Source of the DNA: Legionella adelaidensis
GTDB lineage: Bacteria; Pseudomonadota; Gammaproteobacteria; Legionellales; Legionellaceae
Direction of reading: 5' to 3'
Length of the DNA: 64,000 nucleotides
Assembly: GCF_900637865.1 (NCBI RefSeq)
Contig: NZ_LR134428.1
Location: 100,397 to 164,396 of the forward strand
The notes under the pieces are model-generated. The model saw only the letters and a list, made by a program, of their open reading frames with translations. It made no database searches and was not told the DNA's origin. This document shows, in pieces, positions 17,473-26,093 of this stretch (position 1 is its first letter; the number at the start of each line of letters is the position of its first letter). A program made the position numbers and the translations under genes.

Positions 17473-18645
17473 CTAATCTTTTCTCATCTTTTCGGTTAAA
17501 GACATAGGGGTAGGATATTTCAATACCACTAAGTAAGAAGACACAATAAAAGTTAATATAGTTGTCGCCTGTATAAGATTGGATGTTACATCACTAATCA
17601 TTTTAGTACTCAAAGCAATGCTGGCTACCAATAAAGAAAACTCACTCGCTTGACCCAAGCGAAACCCCACCTCTTTGGCGATAGATTTCTTTTCGCCTGC
17701 TTGCTTTAATAACAAGTAAAACCCTAGTGGTTTTAGTACAAGCATCAAGATAGCTAATAAAAATGACGGAATAACTGTTTGAGCAAATGAACCAAAATTA
17801 AACGTTGCTCCTACAGAAAAGAAAAACATTACTAAAAAGAAATCCCGTAAGGGTTTTAAACTTTCAGCAATAAATAAAGAAATAGGGCTGGCCGCCAAAG
17901 CTACGCCTGCAACAAAGGCGCCAATATCTTCTGACAAACCCACTTTTTGCGCAATGATGGACATTCCCAAACACCAGCCAATAGAAAGTAAAAATACATA
18001 TTCTTGTGTTCTATCAAAGCGAGCCAACAATTTAACTAATACATATTTTTCAAATGCAAACGCAAACAGAATCAAGATTGGTAACGCCACACCCACCAGA
18101 ATAAAATCATCCCAAGTGAGCCCACTTCCATCTTGTGCTCCGTTCAACATAATTAAAACAATGATTGCTATTAAATCTTGCATCAGTAAGACGCTGATCA
18201 TTACCTCACCAGTATGTTGATGATGGAGGATAGTAGTAGGTAATAATTTAAGTCCGATAATGGTACTTGAAAACATCATGGCAGCACCCAGAACCATTGA
18301 GTCAGTTACTGGCAATCCAAACCATCGGCCAATCCCATAGGCAATCAAGGCAAAAATAATGGAACTAAAAATGGCAATCCAGGTAACCTTCTTTAACATA
18401 TGAATAAGATTTTGCGGCTGCAAATGGAGGCCTAATAAAAACAAAAGGAAAACAATTCCCATATCCCCTACTTGTTGAACTGCCCCTAAGTCAGGAACCA
18501 AATGAAGGCCCCAGGGACCAAGAACAGCACCCAAAAGGATGTAAGCAACTAATAAAGATTGACGGGTGTACAGCACAACAGTGGATAAAACCGCAGCTCC
18601 CCCGAATATTAGAAAAATTGTGTAATAAACCGCCCCATCATGCAT
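17473..18645 (-). CDS. CPA2-family cation:proton antiporter (Kef type, no TrkA-N domain)
   Basis: A 390-residue protein with about 11-12 hydrophobic helices, typical of the Na_H_Exchanger domain. Diagnostic pieces are LLFLLGLHLQP early, LGAAMMFSSTIIGLKLLP, and the VGLSEDIGAFVAGVALA segment with the acidic transport site. Unlike KefB, KefC and YbaL it ends after the membrane domain, without the C-terminal TrkA-N nucleotide-binding domain. Gating by glutathione or NAD is therefore not expected. It probably exchanges K+ or Na+ for H+. It is followed by ampE at 10 bp. Confidence 0.85.
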   Translation of the reverse strand: MHDGAVYYTIFLIFGGAAVLSTVVLYTRQSLLVAYILLGAVLGPWGLHLVPDLGAVQQVGDMGIVFLLFLLGLHLQPQNLIHMLKKVTWIAIFSSIIFALIAYGIGRWFGLPVTDSMVLGAAMMFSSTIIGLKLLPTTILHHQHTGEVMISVLLMQDLIAIIVLIMLNGAQDGSGLTWDDFILVGVALPILILFAFAFEKYVLVKLLARFDRTQEYVFLLSIGWCLGMSIIAQKVGLSEDIGAFVAGVALAASPISLFIAESLKPLRDFFLVMFFFSVGATFNFGSFAQTVIPSFLLAILMLVLKPLGFYLLLKQAGEKKSIAKEVGFRLGQASEFSLLVASIALSTKMISDVTSNLIQATTILTFIVSSYLVVLKYPTPMSLTEKMRKD

Positions 18646-18951
18646 GGCTTAAGCCCCAAATAGATATTGCCCACTAACAACTTAAAATTGCTGTTTTTAC
18701 AACCAAACGGACTGAAAAATGTACTAATTATTCCGCAACCTTTAAAGGCGCACCCAGTATACCCTAATACCATAGAAGAAATAATAATTACACTAATTTC
18801 TTCCCATGGAATAAAAATTTTATGTAGAGAGGTGAAGTTCCAACGAACAAATCTGCAAATGCCTGATGACGGTACCAACAGACGTTTAACAATGCAAAAT
18901 TTAATTACTCAAAACAGCTATAATTAAAATAATTTCAGGGAAAGGAAATAG
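18646..18951. other. divergent intergenic region, antiporter / moxR
   Basis: These 306 bases separate the antiporter gene (minus) and moxR (plus). Frames on both strands are open for 80-90 codons, but they read as low-complexity or unbiased translations with no family resemblance, so I see no gene. The region should hold both promoters. An AGGAAA ribosome-binding site ends four bases before the moxR ATG. Confidence 0.5.
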
Positions 18952-19854
18952 ATGCTTAAAAAATTACAGCAAGCCTTAAATAACGTTTTATTAGGAAAAG
19001 AAGAAGTTGTTCGTTTGGCAATCAGTTGTTTATTGGCTGATGGACATTTACTTCTTGAAGATATTCCTGGTATGGGGAAAACTACGTTAAGTCAGGCACT
19101 AGCGCATTTTACCGGCATGAATTATCGCCGTATTCAATTTACCAGCGATTTGCTCCCAAGCGATTTAATAGGTGTTTCTGTGTTTGATACGCACCAGCAA
19201 CGCTTTCAATTTCATGAAGGGCCTATATTTTCGCAATTAATCCTCGCAGACGAGATTAACCGAGCCCCTCCAAAAACTCAAAGTGCTTTACTGGAAGCTA
19301 TGGAGGAGCGTCAAGTTACTACAGATAATGGCACGCGCTCATTACCTGATCCTTTTTTTGTTATTGCCACGCAAAACCCTGCTCATCAAACCGGTACTTA
19401 TCTATTACCTGAATCGCAACTCGATAGATTTTTAATGCGTCTAGCCATCGGTTATCCGCCGGCTGAATATGAGAGAAAACTACTAATAGAGCAAGAACAA
19501 AGGGAGCGTATTCCTCTTTTACCACCGGTCATTAATACAGAGAAACTACTTCTCTGGCAAAAAGAAACCCTGCAAATCATTATCTCCGAGCCCATTCTTG
19601 ATTATGTACAAGGCCTATTAAATGCTAGCCGCATACATGGCTGGTTTGAACATGGATTAAGTCCAAGAGCAGGTCGCTTTCTCATTAAAGCAGCCCAAGC
19701 GTATGCAAAGATAGGGGAGCGAGATTTCGTAAGACCCGATGACATTCAATCAGTGCTCCCTTCTGTAGTCGATCATCGCTTGATTATTACCCAATCCGAA
19801 GGCGAAATTTTACCTTCCAATATTTTGCTCAACCATGTGGAGATACCGGTGTGA
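18952..19854 (+). CDS. MoxR-type AAA+ ATPase
   Basis: A 300-residue AAA+ protein of the MoxR group. Walker A is IPGMGKTT (38-45), Walker B is LILADEINRAPPKTQ (Asp100, Glu101), followed by SALLEAMEERQVT, sensor-1 ATQNP and the C-terminal lid region SPRAGRFLIKAAQAYA. MoxR ATPases act as chaperones that mature or remodel partner proteins, usually encoded with DUF58 proteins carrying VWA-like folds. Here the DUF58 gene overlaps the stop by four bases, and a transglutaminase gene follows. This is the same layout as the P. aeruginosa tgpA operon. Confidence 0.93.
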   Translation: MLKKLQQALNNVLLGKEEVVRLAISCLLADGHLLLEDIPGMGKTTLSQALAHFTGMNYRRIQFTSDLLPSDLIGVSVFDTHQQRFQFHEGPIFSQLILADEINRAPPKTQSALLEAMEERQVTTDNGTRSLPDPFFVIATQNPAHQTGTYLLPESQLDRFLMRLAIGYPPAEYERKLLIEQEQRERIPLLPPVINTEKLLLWQKETLQIIISEPILDYVQGLLNASRIHGWFEHGLSPRAGRFLIKAAQAYAKIGERDFVRPDDIQSVLPSVVDHRLIITQSEGEILPSNILLNHVEIPV

Positions 19855-20804
19855 GATTGATTTGGAAAAAAATAAGGCAAAAGATGGAAAAAATTGGAAG
19901 TAATAATCTACCACAACAAGTAACTAGTCATACTCTGGGTCTTAAAAATATTTATATTCTACCTTCTGCTTTTGGATGGGTGTTTGCTTTTGTAGTCTTA
20001 ACCATTAGTACCGGCGCAATTAATTATCAACTTAATCCTGCATTTTTTCTTTTCTTTTTATTAATTGTATTTGGTTCTATCGCTTTATGGGAAACACATT
20101 ATAATTTAAATGGCTTAACCATCCACTGTTTACCAATCCTGGATACTGAAGTAGGCCAACCCGCCAAAATTACTTTGTTACTCAAAAGTGACTTACCCAA
20201 ACGGTTTGCAATCTATTTTAAATTTGAAGGTGAGGAAGAAGTAAAAATCGAAATTGCGTATCCCAATGGTATTGTTATTGTACCTATAGAAACAAAAAAA
20301 AGAGGCAAATTTCATTTACCCCCTTTGAAAATTTATAGCTATTATCCCATTGGCATTTTCAAAGTATGGACATATAGCCGTTTTTCAAATGAGTACTATG
20401 TTTATCCAAAACCTCTTAACCCAGGATTTTGGCCAAACCCTTTTATACCTACCCAACAAGCCTCAGCAGACACCGAACAAACAGGAGAAGACGAGCTATA
20501 TGATTTAAAACTCGTGGGAAATCCCTGGACTCAACCGGGTCGGATTGCCTGGAAAATTTCAGCCCGAGGGCAAGGTTGGTTTTTAAAAACAATGAGTAGT
20601 CCTACAGGTGAGAACTGGATTTTTCGCTTACAAGATTTACCAAAAGATAATGGGGAACGTAATTTACAATATATTGCATTTTGGCTTCTGGAGGCGGAAG
20701 GACGTGGGCATATTTACGGATTAGAATTAAAAGGGGAACGCACTGAAATAACGCGGGGCGAACAACATTTGAAAAATTGCTTACGCAAATTGGCGAGCTA
20801 CTAA
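19851..20804 (+). CDS. DUF58-domain membrane protein
   Basis: A 317-residue protein starting with GTG inside a GTGA overlap with moxR, so translationally coupled. Two adjacent hydrophobic helices at about residues 38-82 precede a beta-rich segment and the DUF58 core with EDELYDLKLVGNPWTQPGRIAWKISARG, similar to the family's R-x-Y-x-x-G-D-x-x-x-x-I-x-W motif but with NPW in place of the usual dipeptide. Together with MoxR and the transglutaminase it probably forms an envelope complex; the substrate is unknown. Confidence 0.88.
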   Translation: MRLIWKKIRQKMEKIGSNNLPQQVTSHTLGLKNIYILPSAFGWVFAFVVLTISTGAINYQLNPAFFLFFLLIVFGSIALWETHYNLNGLTIHCLPILDTEVGQPAKITLLLKSDLPKRFAIYFKFEGEEEVKIEIAYPNGIVIVPIETKKRGKFHLPPLKIYSYYPIGIFKVWTYSRFSNEYYVYPKPLNPGFWPNPFIPTQQASADTEQTGEDELYDLKLVGNPWTQPGRIAWKISARGQGWFLKTMSSPTGENWIFRLQDLPKDNGERNLQYIAFWLLEAEGRGHIYGLELKGERTEITRGEQHLKNCLRKLASY

Positions 20805-22813
20805 TGCAGGTTGAATATAAACAGCAGATTACCTTCCCAACGATGCGTCATGCTCTCATAGTGATGGCTTTTTGTACTTTACCGCATTTAACAACAGCGC
20901 CCTGGTGGTTTCTCATTTTAGCTATTGTAGCTATAAGTTATCGGCTGCTCGCCAGTTACTATCATTCACGTGTTTTACCTTTGTGGTTTCGTGCTTTTGT
21001 AATTGTATCTGTATTGATACTGTTGCGTATTCACTATGATTCATTTGTATCCCCTGGCTTTTTTATGGGTACGTTAGTCACTTTCTTTTGGTTAAAGTTA
21101 ATTGAGGCTCATAGTATTCGGGATTTACGTGTCGTCATCTTAGTAAGCTTTTATGTGATTTTTACCTCTTTAATTTCTAACACCGAATTATGGGTTTTAC
21201 CGTATATGATTTTAGCCACTATAGGAATAATGTCATTGCTTGTGCGTTTAGAAGTACAACAAGTAATTCACTGGAAACAAATGAGTATTCGCAGTTTTAA
21301 ACTTCTCCTTATAGCGCTTCCTCTTACTGTTCTAATGTTTTTTGTTTTTCCTCGTATTAGCGAACCGCTATGGCGAATAAATGTTCCCTCTACTGGTACT
21401 ACCGGTTTTGGGGAATCTATGCACCCGGGTTCAATAGTCACTCTCTTTAAAGATGATACAACAGCCATGCGTGTCACCTTTAAGGGAAAACCAAAAATAG
21501 AGGACTATTGGCACGGGTTAGTACTTAATAATTATGATGGCGTTAATTGGACTGCTGAAGCCGGCACAGAAAATTTTATTACTTTACCTCTTCTACCAAA
21601 CAAAGAGTCTGGTGACTATGAAGTGATATTGGAAGCACATCAAAAAATATGGTTATTTTACAGTGGCTTTCCCTCCGCTGGATGGCCTAAGTTACATTTC
21701 ACCCCTTCATTAGGGTTGATAAGGTACGACGGTAAACCGATTAATCAACGTTTTGCCTACGGCCTGTCAACTAGAAAACCGTTTTATAGACCATTAAATC
21801 CGGTGGCCAGGTTTCAGAATCTGCAATTACCGGCCAATGCAAATCCACTTCTACAGCAATGGTCTAAAGAAACTATGAATAACGCCAAGGGAGATATTAA
21901 TTTATTTATTAAAAATATACAGGAATATATACAAAAGGAACCTTTCTGGTACCGCTTGGAATCTATGCCCATTGGCAATGACAACGCGCAACTGGACCGA
22001 TTTTGGTTTACAACCCGTGAGGGCTATTGTGAGCATTATGCCGCCGCAGTAACTTTTATCTTCAGAGCTGCAGGTATACCTGCAAGAGTAGTCTTAGGCT
22101 ACTTTGGGGGAGAATGGAACCCTTTTGCCAAGTACCTCAATATAAAACAGAAAGACGCCCATGCTTGGTTAGAATACTGGCAAAATGGAGAGGGTTGGAA
22201 AAGACTGGATCCTACTACTTTTATACTACCCTCCCGAATAGACGAAACAATTCGCAATATTAATGCCCATGATAAACAGCTTTATACTAATTGGTCTGAA
22301 TATAGACTCCATCTTCCCTGGTTGGAACAGGCCCGTTTATCGATTGATTCTGTAAAATATTTTTGGGAACGGTGGCTACTTTTTTATAACCAGGAACGTC
22401 AAATAAAACTTTTCCAAAGCTTTGGATTAGGATCTTGGCGATTCGGGGAATTATTACGCACCTGGATTTTATTATTATTTATTATTCTCCTTTGCGGTGG
22501 TATTTGGTACCAATATAAACAAAAGAAAGCAATCGATCCGCTCATTCGGGAATATCGAAAGTTGCAAAGAGAATTACGTCGTTTACAAATTCCCACAACT
22601 CCTCCCTCCTCTCTTTTGCAACAATGGAGAAGAATAAGCCAAAAATACCCAAAAATGGCTACTATAGTGCATTCTTACATTAAGGAGTATGAATTCCTGC
22701 GATTACGAATACAGGTAAATAAAATGCAAAAGAAAAAAGAAACTATCTTGTTATTTAAAAAATTACGCTATCAATTAAAAAAAATTCGAAACACCCAAGT
22801 GGTTTTTGATTAA
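20804..22813 (+). CDS. TgpA-like membrane transglutaminase / protease-fold protein
   Basis: A 669-residue protein with about six N-terminal hydrophobic helices (DUF3488/TgpA_N type), a periplasmic transglutaminase-like core, one more transmembrane helix near the C-terminus (LLRTWILLLFIILLCGGIWY) and a cytoplasmic tail. The cysteine-protease-type triad is visible: Cys409 in REGYCEHYAAA, His453 in KDAHAWLEYW and Asp469 in KRLDPT. The start is the ATG of a TAATG overlap with the DUF58 gene, with GGCGAG upstream; an in-frame TTG nine codons earlier is less likely. In P. aeruginosa the homologous TgpA is essential, so a role in envelope integrity is likely. Confidence 0.9.
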   Translation: MQVEYKQQITFPTMRHALIVMAFCTLPHLTTAPWWFLILAIVAISYRLLASYYHSRVLPLWFRAFVIVSVLILLRIHYDSFVSPGFFMGTLVTFFWLKLIEAHSIRDLRVVILVSFYVIFTSLISNTELWVLPYMILATIGIMSLLVRLEVQQVIHWKQMSIRSFKLLLIALPLTVLMFFVFPRISEPLWRINVPSTGTTGFGESMHPGSIVTLFKDDTTAMRVTFKGKPKIEDYWHGLVLNNYDGVNWTAEAGTENFITLPLLPNKESGDYEVILEAHQKIWLFYSGFPSAGWPKLHFTPSLGLIRYDGKPINQRFAYGLSTRKPFYRPLNPVARFQNLQLPANANPLLQQWSKETMNNAKGDINLFIKNIQEYIQKEPFWYRLESMPIGNDNAQLDRFWFTTREGYCEHYAAAVTFIFRAAGIPARVVLGYFGGEWNPFAKYLNIKQKDAHAWLEYWQNGEGWKRLDPTTFILPSRIDETIRNINAHDKQLYTNWSEYRLHLPWLEQARLSIDSVKYFWERWLLFYNQERQIKLFQSFGLGSWRFGELLRTWILLLFIILLCGGIWYQYKQKKAIDPLIREYRKLQRELRRLQIPTTPPSSLLQQWRRISQKYPKMATIVHSYIKEYEFLRLRIQVNKMQKKKETILLFKKLRYQLKKIRNTQVVFD

Positions 22814-22902
22814 AATAAATGCTGCAATCTCCTACCTGATTTTTGTCCCCATCTTAATTTATTCTGCAACCGCGAAGGCAATGCAAATTCTACTCTTGCA
22901 AC

Positions 22903-23178
22903 TTATTTTTTATACTCATACATCAAAACTACCTGTAAGCCAGCTTCTGTTAATGACAAATAATTATAATAAGGATCAGCCGTTGTACGTTCCAGCCATT
23001 CGTTGGCTATACAAATATCGGCTAACTTTTCTAAATGCTCAAACGTTACATTCGAACCATAAAGATTCTTAGCCCGGGTTAAAAAGTCTTCATCAATACT
23101 TAAAAAAACATTCTCTCTTTTTTCACCCAGCGCGAGCATACTAGCGTAGAAAATTTCCAATAGATTGATTTCGTTCAT
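22903..23178 (-). CDS. small acidic protein of unknown function
   Basis: A 91-residue product from the ATG at 23178 (MNEINLLEIFY); an in-frame ATG at 23193 would add five residues, and neither has a clear ribosome-binding site. The sequence has the character of a small winged-helix-like protein (ITRAKNLYG-type segment, LADICIANEWLE, then YNYLSLTEAGLQVVLMYEYKK), which resembles a helix-helix-wing ending, but I cannot name a family. It follows ugpB by a few bases on the same strand, so it probably belongs to that operon. A frame on the opposite strand was rejected. Confidence 0.6.
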   Translation of the reverse strand: MNEINLLEIFYASMLALGEKRENVFLSIDEDFLTRAKNLYGSNVTFEHLEKLADICIANEWLERTTADPYYNYLSLTEAGLQVVLMYEYKK

Positions 23179-23198
23179 TCCGTTTTTTTCCATCTAAG

Positions 23199-24485
23199 TT
23201 AATTAATGGCATTGTTTTCTCTAAATCGCTGTAAAGCATAATTCGATCGCAAAACAGCGCCGTTGAGTGCCTGACTAACCCCTTTAATATCTGCAAAAAT
23301 CGCCTCTAAAGCTTCACTATTAATCACACGAATTTGATTTTGAATACCCAAACTGGCATCTTTTGGATAATTTAACTCGTTTTGGGCCAAAAGTAATGAA
23401 GGTTTAGAATGAGTAAGGCAAGCTTGATAACTATTTTTTATCCCCAGAGGAATATACCCTGTTTGTTGATGCCATTTTATTTGCGTATCTGGTTTTGCAA
23501 GAAAAGCAATAAATTGCGCAATTCCTTGGTATTTTTTTGCAGAGAGTCCATTAGTTACCCACAAGGCTGCTCCGCCAATGACATTCGCATACCGTTCTTT
23601 AGAACTTTCCAAGTCCAATGGCAAAGGAGCCATCCCAATATTAAAAGGAACCATTTCGGTTAAACTATTATAGGCCCCGGAAGATTGGCTAAATAAAGGG
23701 CATCTCCCACTTGTAAAAAGGGAAGTGGCTTCATCTGTTCTTCCACTATATTCAAAATAATGGAGTTTCTGCCATTGTTTAAGTCTTTGAAAATGACGAA
23801 CCATCATGGCATTGTTATATATAGCTTCATGGCTTTCTTTATCAAGCATTGGCATTCCATGAATGGCCGAAAAAGACTCCATCAAAACCCATGCAGGATA
23901 AGCAGATGTATATGCGCAAGGGTAACCTGCCTCGCGTAATTTTGCCGCTAATGTCTCTAATTCTTGCCATGTTTTAGGAAACGTTTTTTCGTTATAGCCT
24001 ACTTTCTTTAATGCCTCCTTGTTATAAAAAACAACTGGAATAGAAATATTTAAAGGCATCGCCATTAATTTGCCATTATCACTATAAAATGCACGCACCA
24101 CTGGAAAAAAGTCATTTAACGATAAAGGAAGGTTATGTTCTTTCATCAAGTCTTCCACCGGCTTGATTATTCCTTTAGGCGCCAACATGGTTGGCGTTCC
24201 TACTTCAAATATTTGAATAATATCAGGGGCCTTTCGGGCACGAAAAGCTGCAGCATAGCTAGTTAATGATTCTAAATATTCCCCTTTATAGAAAGGCTTA
24301 ATCTTATATTTAGGTTGCGAGGCGTTAAAGCTGTTAACCAACGTTTGCATTTCTTGACCCAATTGACCAGCCATCGAATGCCAAAAAATAATTTCTGTTT
24401 TTTCTGTAGTAGAAACTGTTTCTTGTACATAAGCGTTTTTGGAATAAGAAAAAAAAATAATTATAAGGAGTAAAAAACGTTTCAT
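23199..24485 (-). CDS. ugpB: sn-glycerol-3-phosphate ABC transporter, periplasmic binding protein
   Basis: A 428-residue solute-binding protein of the extracellular family 1. It has a hydrophobic signal (residues 1-18) followed by TEIIFWHSMAGQLGQEMQTL, near-identical in pattern to UgpB starts. Later segments PDIIQIFEVGTPTML and NIGMAPLPLD fit the ligand cleft. It would capture glycerol 3-phosphate or glycerophosphodiesters in the periplasm. The start overlaps the ugpQ stop in an ATGA. No ugpA, ugpE or ugpC gene lies in the window, so the membrane and ATPase parts must be elsewhere. Confidence 0.9.
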   Translation of the reverse strand: MKRFLLLIIIFFSYSKNAYVQETVSTTEKTEIIFWHSMAGQLGQEMQTLVNSFNASQPKYKIKPFYKGEYLESLTSYAAAFRARKAPDIIQIFEVGTPTMLAPKGIIKPVEDLMKEHNLPLSLNDFFPVVRAFYSDNGKLMAMPLNISIPVVFYNKEALKKVGYNEKTFPKTWQELETLAAKLREAGYPCAYTSAYPAWVLMESFSAIHGMPMLDKESHEAIYNNAMMVRHFQRLKQWQKLHYFEYSGRTDEATSLFTSGRCPLFSQSSGAYNSLTEMVPFNIGMAPLPLDLESSKERYANVIGGAALWVTNGLSAKKYQGIAQFIAFLAKPDTQIKWHQQTGYIPLGIKNSYQACLTHSKPSLLLAQNELNYPKDASLGIQNQIRVINSEALEAIFADIKGVSQALNGAVLRSNYALQRFRENNAIN

Positions 24486-25201
24486 GAAAGTAAATCAGGG
24501 TAATCACTAAAAATTGCGTCAACGCCCCATTTAAATAATTTATTGGCCTGGCGCCGACTATTAACGGTATAAGCACATAATTTATAACCTTGTTCTTTGA
24601 TGGCCTGCACCCTTTTTTTATTCAACGCATTTTTATTAAAATGGACCGAAAAACAGTCAAGATCCTTTGCCAGTTTTAGCCAATTCTCATTCCATTCATC
24701 AAACAACAACCCTAAAGGAATTTCGGGAGATATGCTTCGACATAGCTTTAATGCCTCTAAATCAAAACTGGAGACTAAAGGAAAGGTTTTTTGTGCGGGC
24801 CAAAAACGATTTAAATGGCTAAGTATCGTAGTAGTAGTTTGCTCCGTTGTGCCAGGGTAAGGCTTTATTTCAATATTTGCATTCACTCCTTTATCTACTA
24901 ACCAATGCAAGGTTTCCACAAAATCTGGTATTTTGGTACCTGTAAAACGTTTAGAATACCATCGACCGGCATCTAGGTTGCGTAAATACTCCCCTGTAAC
25001 TAAACCAACTTCCCCCTTTCCATTGGTTGTTCTTTTTAATTTTTCGTCATGAAAAATAAAAGGCAAGCCATCTGCAGAAAGCATTACATCAAACTCAATA
25101 CAACGGGCTCCCATTTCTACTGCTTTTTCAAAGGCCACTATAGTGTTTTCCGGGGCGTAAGCAGATGCTCCCCTGTGTGCAATAATTCGAGGCAATTCCA
25201 T
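24482..25201 (-). CDS. ugpQ: glycerophosphodiester phosphodiesterase
   Basis: This 239-residue GDPD-family enzyme hydrolyses glycerophosphodiesters to glycerol 3-phosphate and an alcohol. The catalytic segment IAHRGASAYAPENT lies at residues 6-19, followed by EFDVMLSADGLPFIFHD with the metal-ligand pattern E-x-D and the second histidine. Late motifs KLCAYTVNS and GVDAIFSDYPD are typical of UgpQ. No signal peptide is present, so it is cytoplasmic. I chose the ATG at 25201 over an in-frame start at 25246: the conserved region begins immediately after it, and AGGTAA lies upstream. It starts one base after the preceding stop codon and overlaps ugpB. Confidence 0.93.
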   Translation of the reverse strand: MELPRIIAHRGASAYAPENTIVAFEKAVEMGARCIEFDVMLSADGLPFIFHDEKLKRTTNGKGEVGLVTGEYLRNLDAGRWYSKRFTGTKIPDFVETLHWLVDKGVNANIEIKPYPGTTEQTTTTILSHLNRFWPAQKTFPLVSSFDLEALKLCRSISPEIPLGLLFDEWNENWLKLAKDLDCFSVHFNKNALNKKRVQAIKEQGYKLCAYTVNSRRQANKLFKWGVDAIFSDYPDLLS

Positions 25202-25202
25202 T

Positions 25203-25910
25203 TTAAGAGTTACCTGGAATTGCACGATTAGAAGCAGCTTGGGCAATTGCAGTTAATGTCATTTCATTGCTTACCGCTAAAGGGGGTGCAGCATCGGCTG
25301 CCAATGCCATAGTATTGACCATTTCACGCGCTTGGTAAGTTTTGGGTTGCGGCGTAACAGGCCCATTTCCATCGACAAAGATTAAATTATTTAGACTGTA
25401 GTTTTGGCTGGTATATACTTTATTCATTTTATTAATTTCTTCTTGTACTTGCTGGTATAATTTCTCGCGTAACTGAGCACGTACTTGCTGCATTTCTTCC
25501 AAGCTCGGCTTAAAATCGATGGAAGCGATCTCATAAGTGGCCCCCGGTTTGCTTACATTTTTTGCTTGCTGATAAATATCTGTTAGCGCACCTTGGTCAA
25601 GCCTTGCTTGTGCTTGCACATAGAGCTTCTCTAAACCAGAGGTATCTTGGGAGCGATCAAATTGCACCAAGTGCCAATCTCCTTTGGCAATACCGTTGAG
25701 TTTATCCATTATTTCGCCACGTGCTTTTACTAAATCTGCATTATTTAAAGTAGCATTGATGGTGATAGTTAAAAGCGCACTGCGCGTAGTGACCCATTGC
25801 TTCGCTGATATTTGGAAACCAATGGTATCGAGCGGTGCTTGTGGTGGAAAATCAATAGCGTATGCAGTTGAAACGGTTAAAAAAGCAAAAATCCCTGCTA
25901 ACTTTTTCAT
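25203..25910 (-). CDS. secreted protein of unknown function
   Basis: A 235-residue protein with a clear signal peptide (MKKLAGIFAFLTVSTAYA, cleavage probably after AYA). The mature part contains a beta-type segment (RSALLTITINATLNNADLVK), a central region that could be a SIMPL-like fold with DWHLVQFDRSQDTSGLEKL, a helical section rich in Q and E, and an alanine-rich tail. The SIMPL resemblance is weak. It is the first gene of the run that continues into ugpQ, with a one-base gap, so co-expression with glycerophosphodiester use is likely. Location is periplasmic or outer-membrane associated. Confidence 0.75.
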   Translation of the reverse strand: MKKLAGIFAFLTVSTAYAIDFPPQAPLDTIGFQISAKQWVTTRSALLTITINATLNNADLVKARGEIMDKLNGIAKGDWHLVQFDRSQDTSGLEKLYVQAQARLDQGALTDIYQQAKNVSKPGATYEIASIDFKPSLEEMQQVRAQLREKLYQQVQEEINKMNKVYTSQNYSLNNLIFVDGNGPVTPQPKTYQAREMVNTMALAADAAPPLAVSNEMTLTAIAQAASNRAIPGNS

Positions 25911-25926
25911 TAATATTCTCCCACTT

Positions 25927-25959
25927 AAAATTTCCGCTTACTTACGTGCGTAACTCGGT
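25927..25959 (+). repeat. dispersed repeat, copy 2 (TTTCCGCTTACTTA type)
   Basis: AAAATTTCCGCTTACTTACG followed by a GTAACTCGGT-type end matches 7668-7701 with a few substitutions. It sits 17 bases upstream of the start of the secreted-protein gene, in the divergent interval with leucine dehydrogenase, so it could affect the promoter. Confidence 0.55.
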
Positions 25960-26093
25960 TTTTGTTAAATTTTCTGTAAAGAAAGCACAAAGTATAAATC
26001 GAGAAGCTATATTAGTATATTAAATACTCTCGCCAACTGATTTAAAATGCTCTATAACATTACTTTTATTTTTTATTTTGGAGTGGGCTCATA

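Noticed and set aside
18609..18927. Open frames of 86-89 codons on both strands in the antiporter/moxR interval
   Set aside because: Both read as unbiased translations without ribosome-binding sites or any recognisable pattern; one also overlaps the antiporter start.
22806..23072. Plus-strand frame after the transglutaminase gene
   Set aside because: It lies antisense to the small gene after ugpB, which has better composition and an operon position; the plus frame resembles a translated non-coding strand.
24597..24860. Plus-strand frame antisense to ugpQ
   Set aside because: ugpQ is certain from its motifs, and the antisense frame has no supporting signal.
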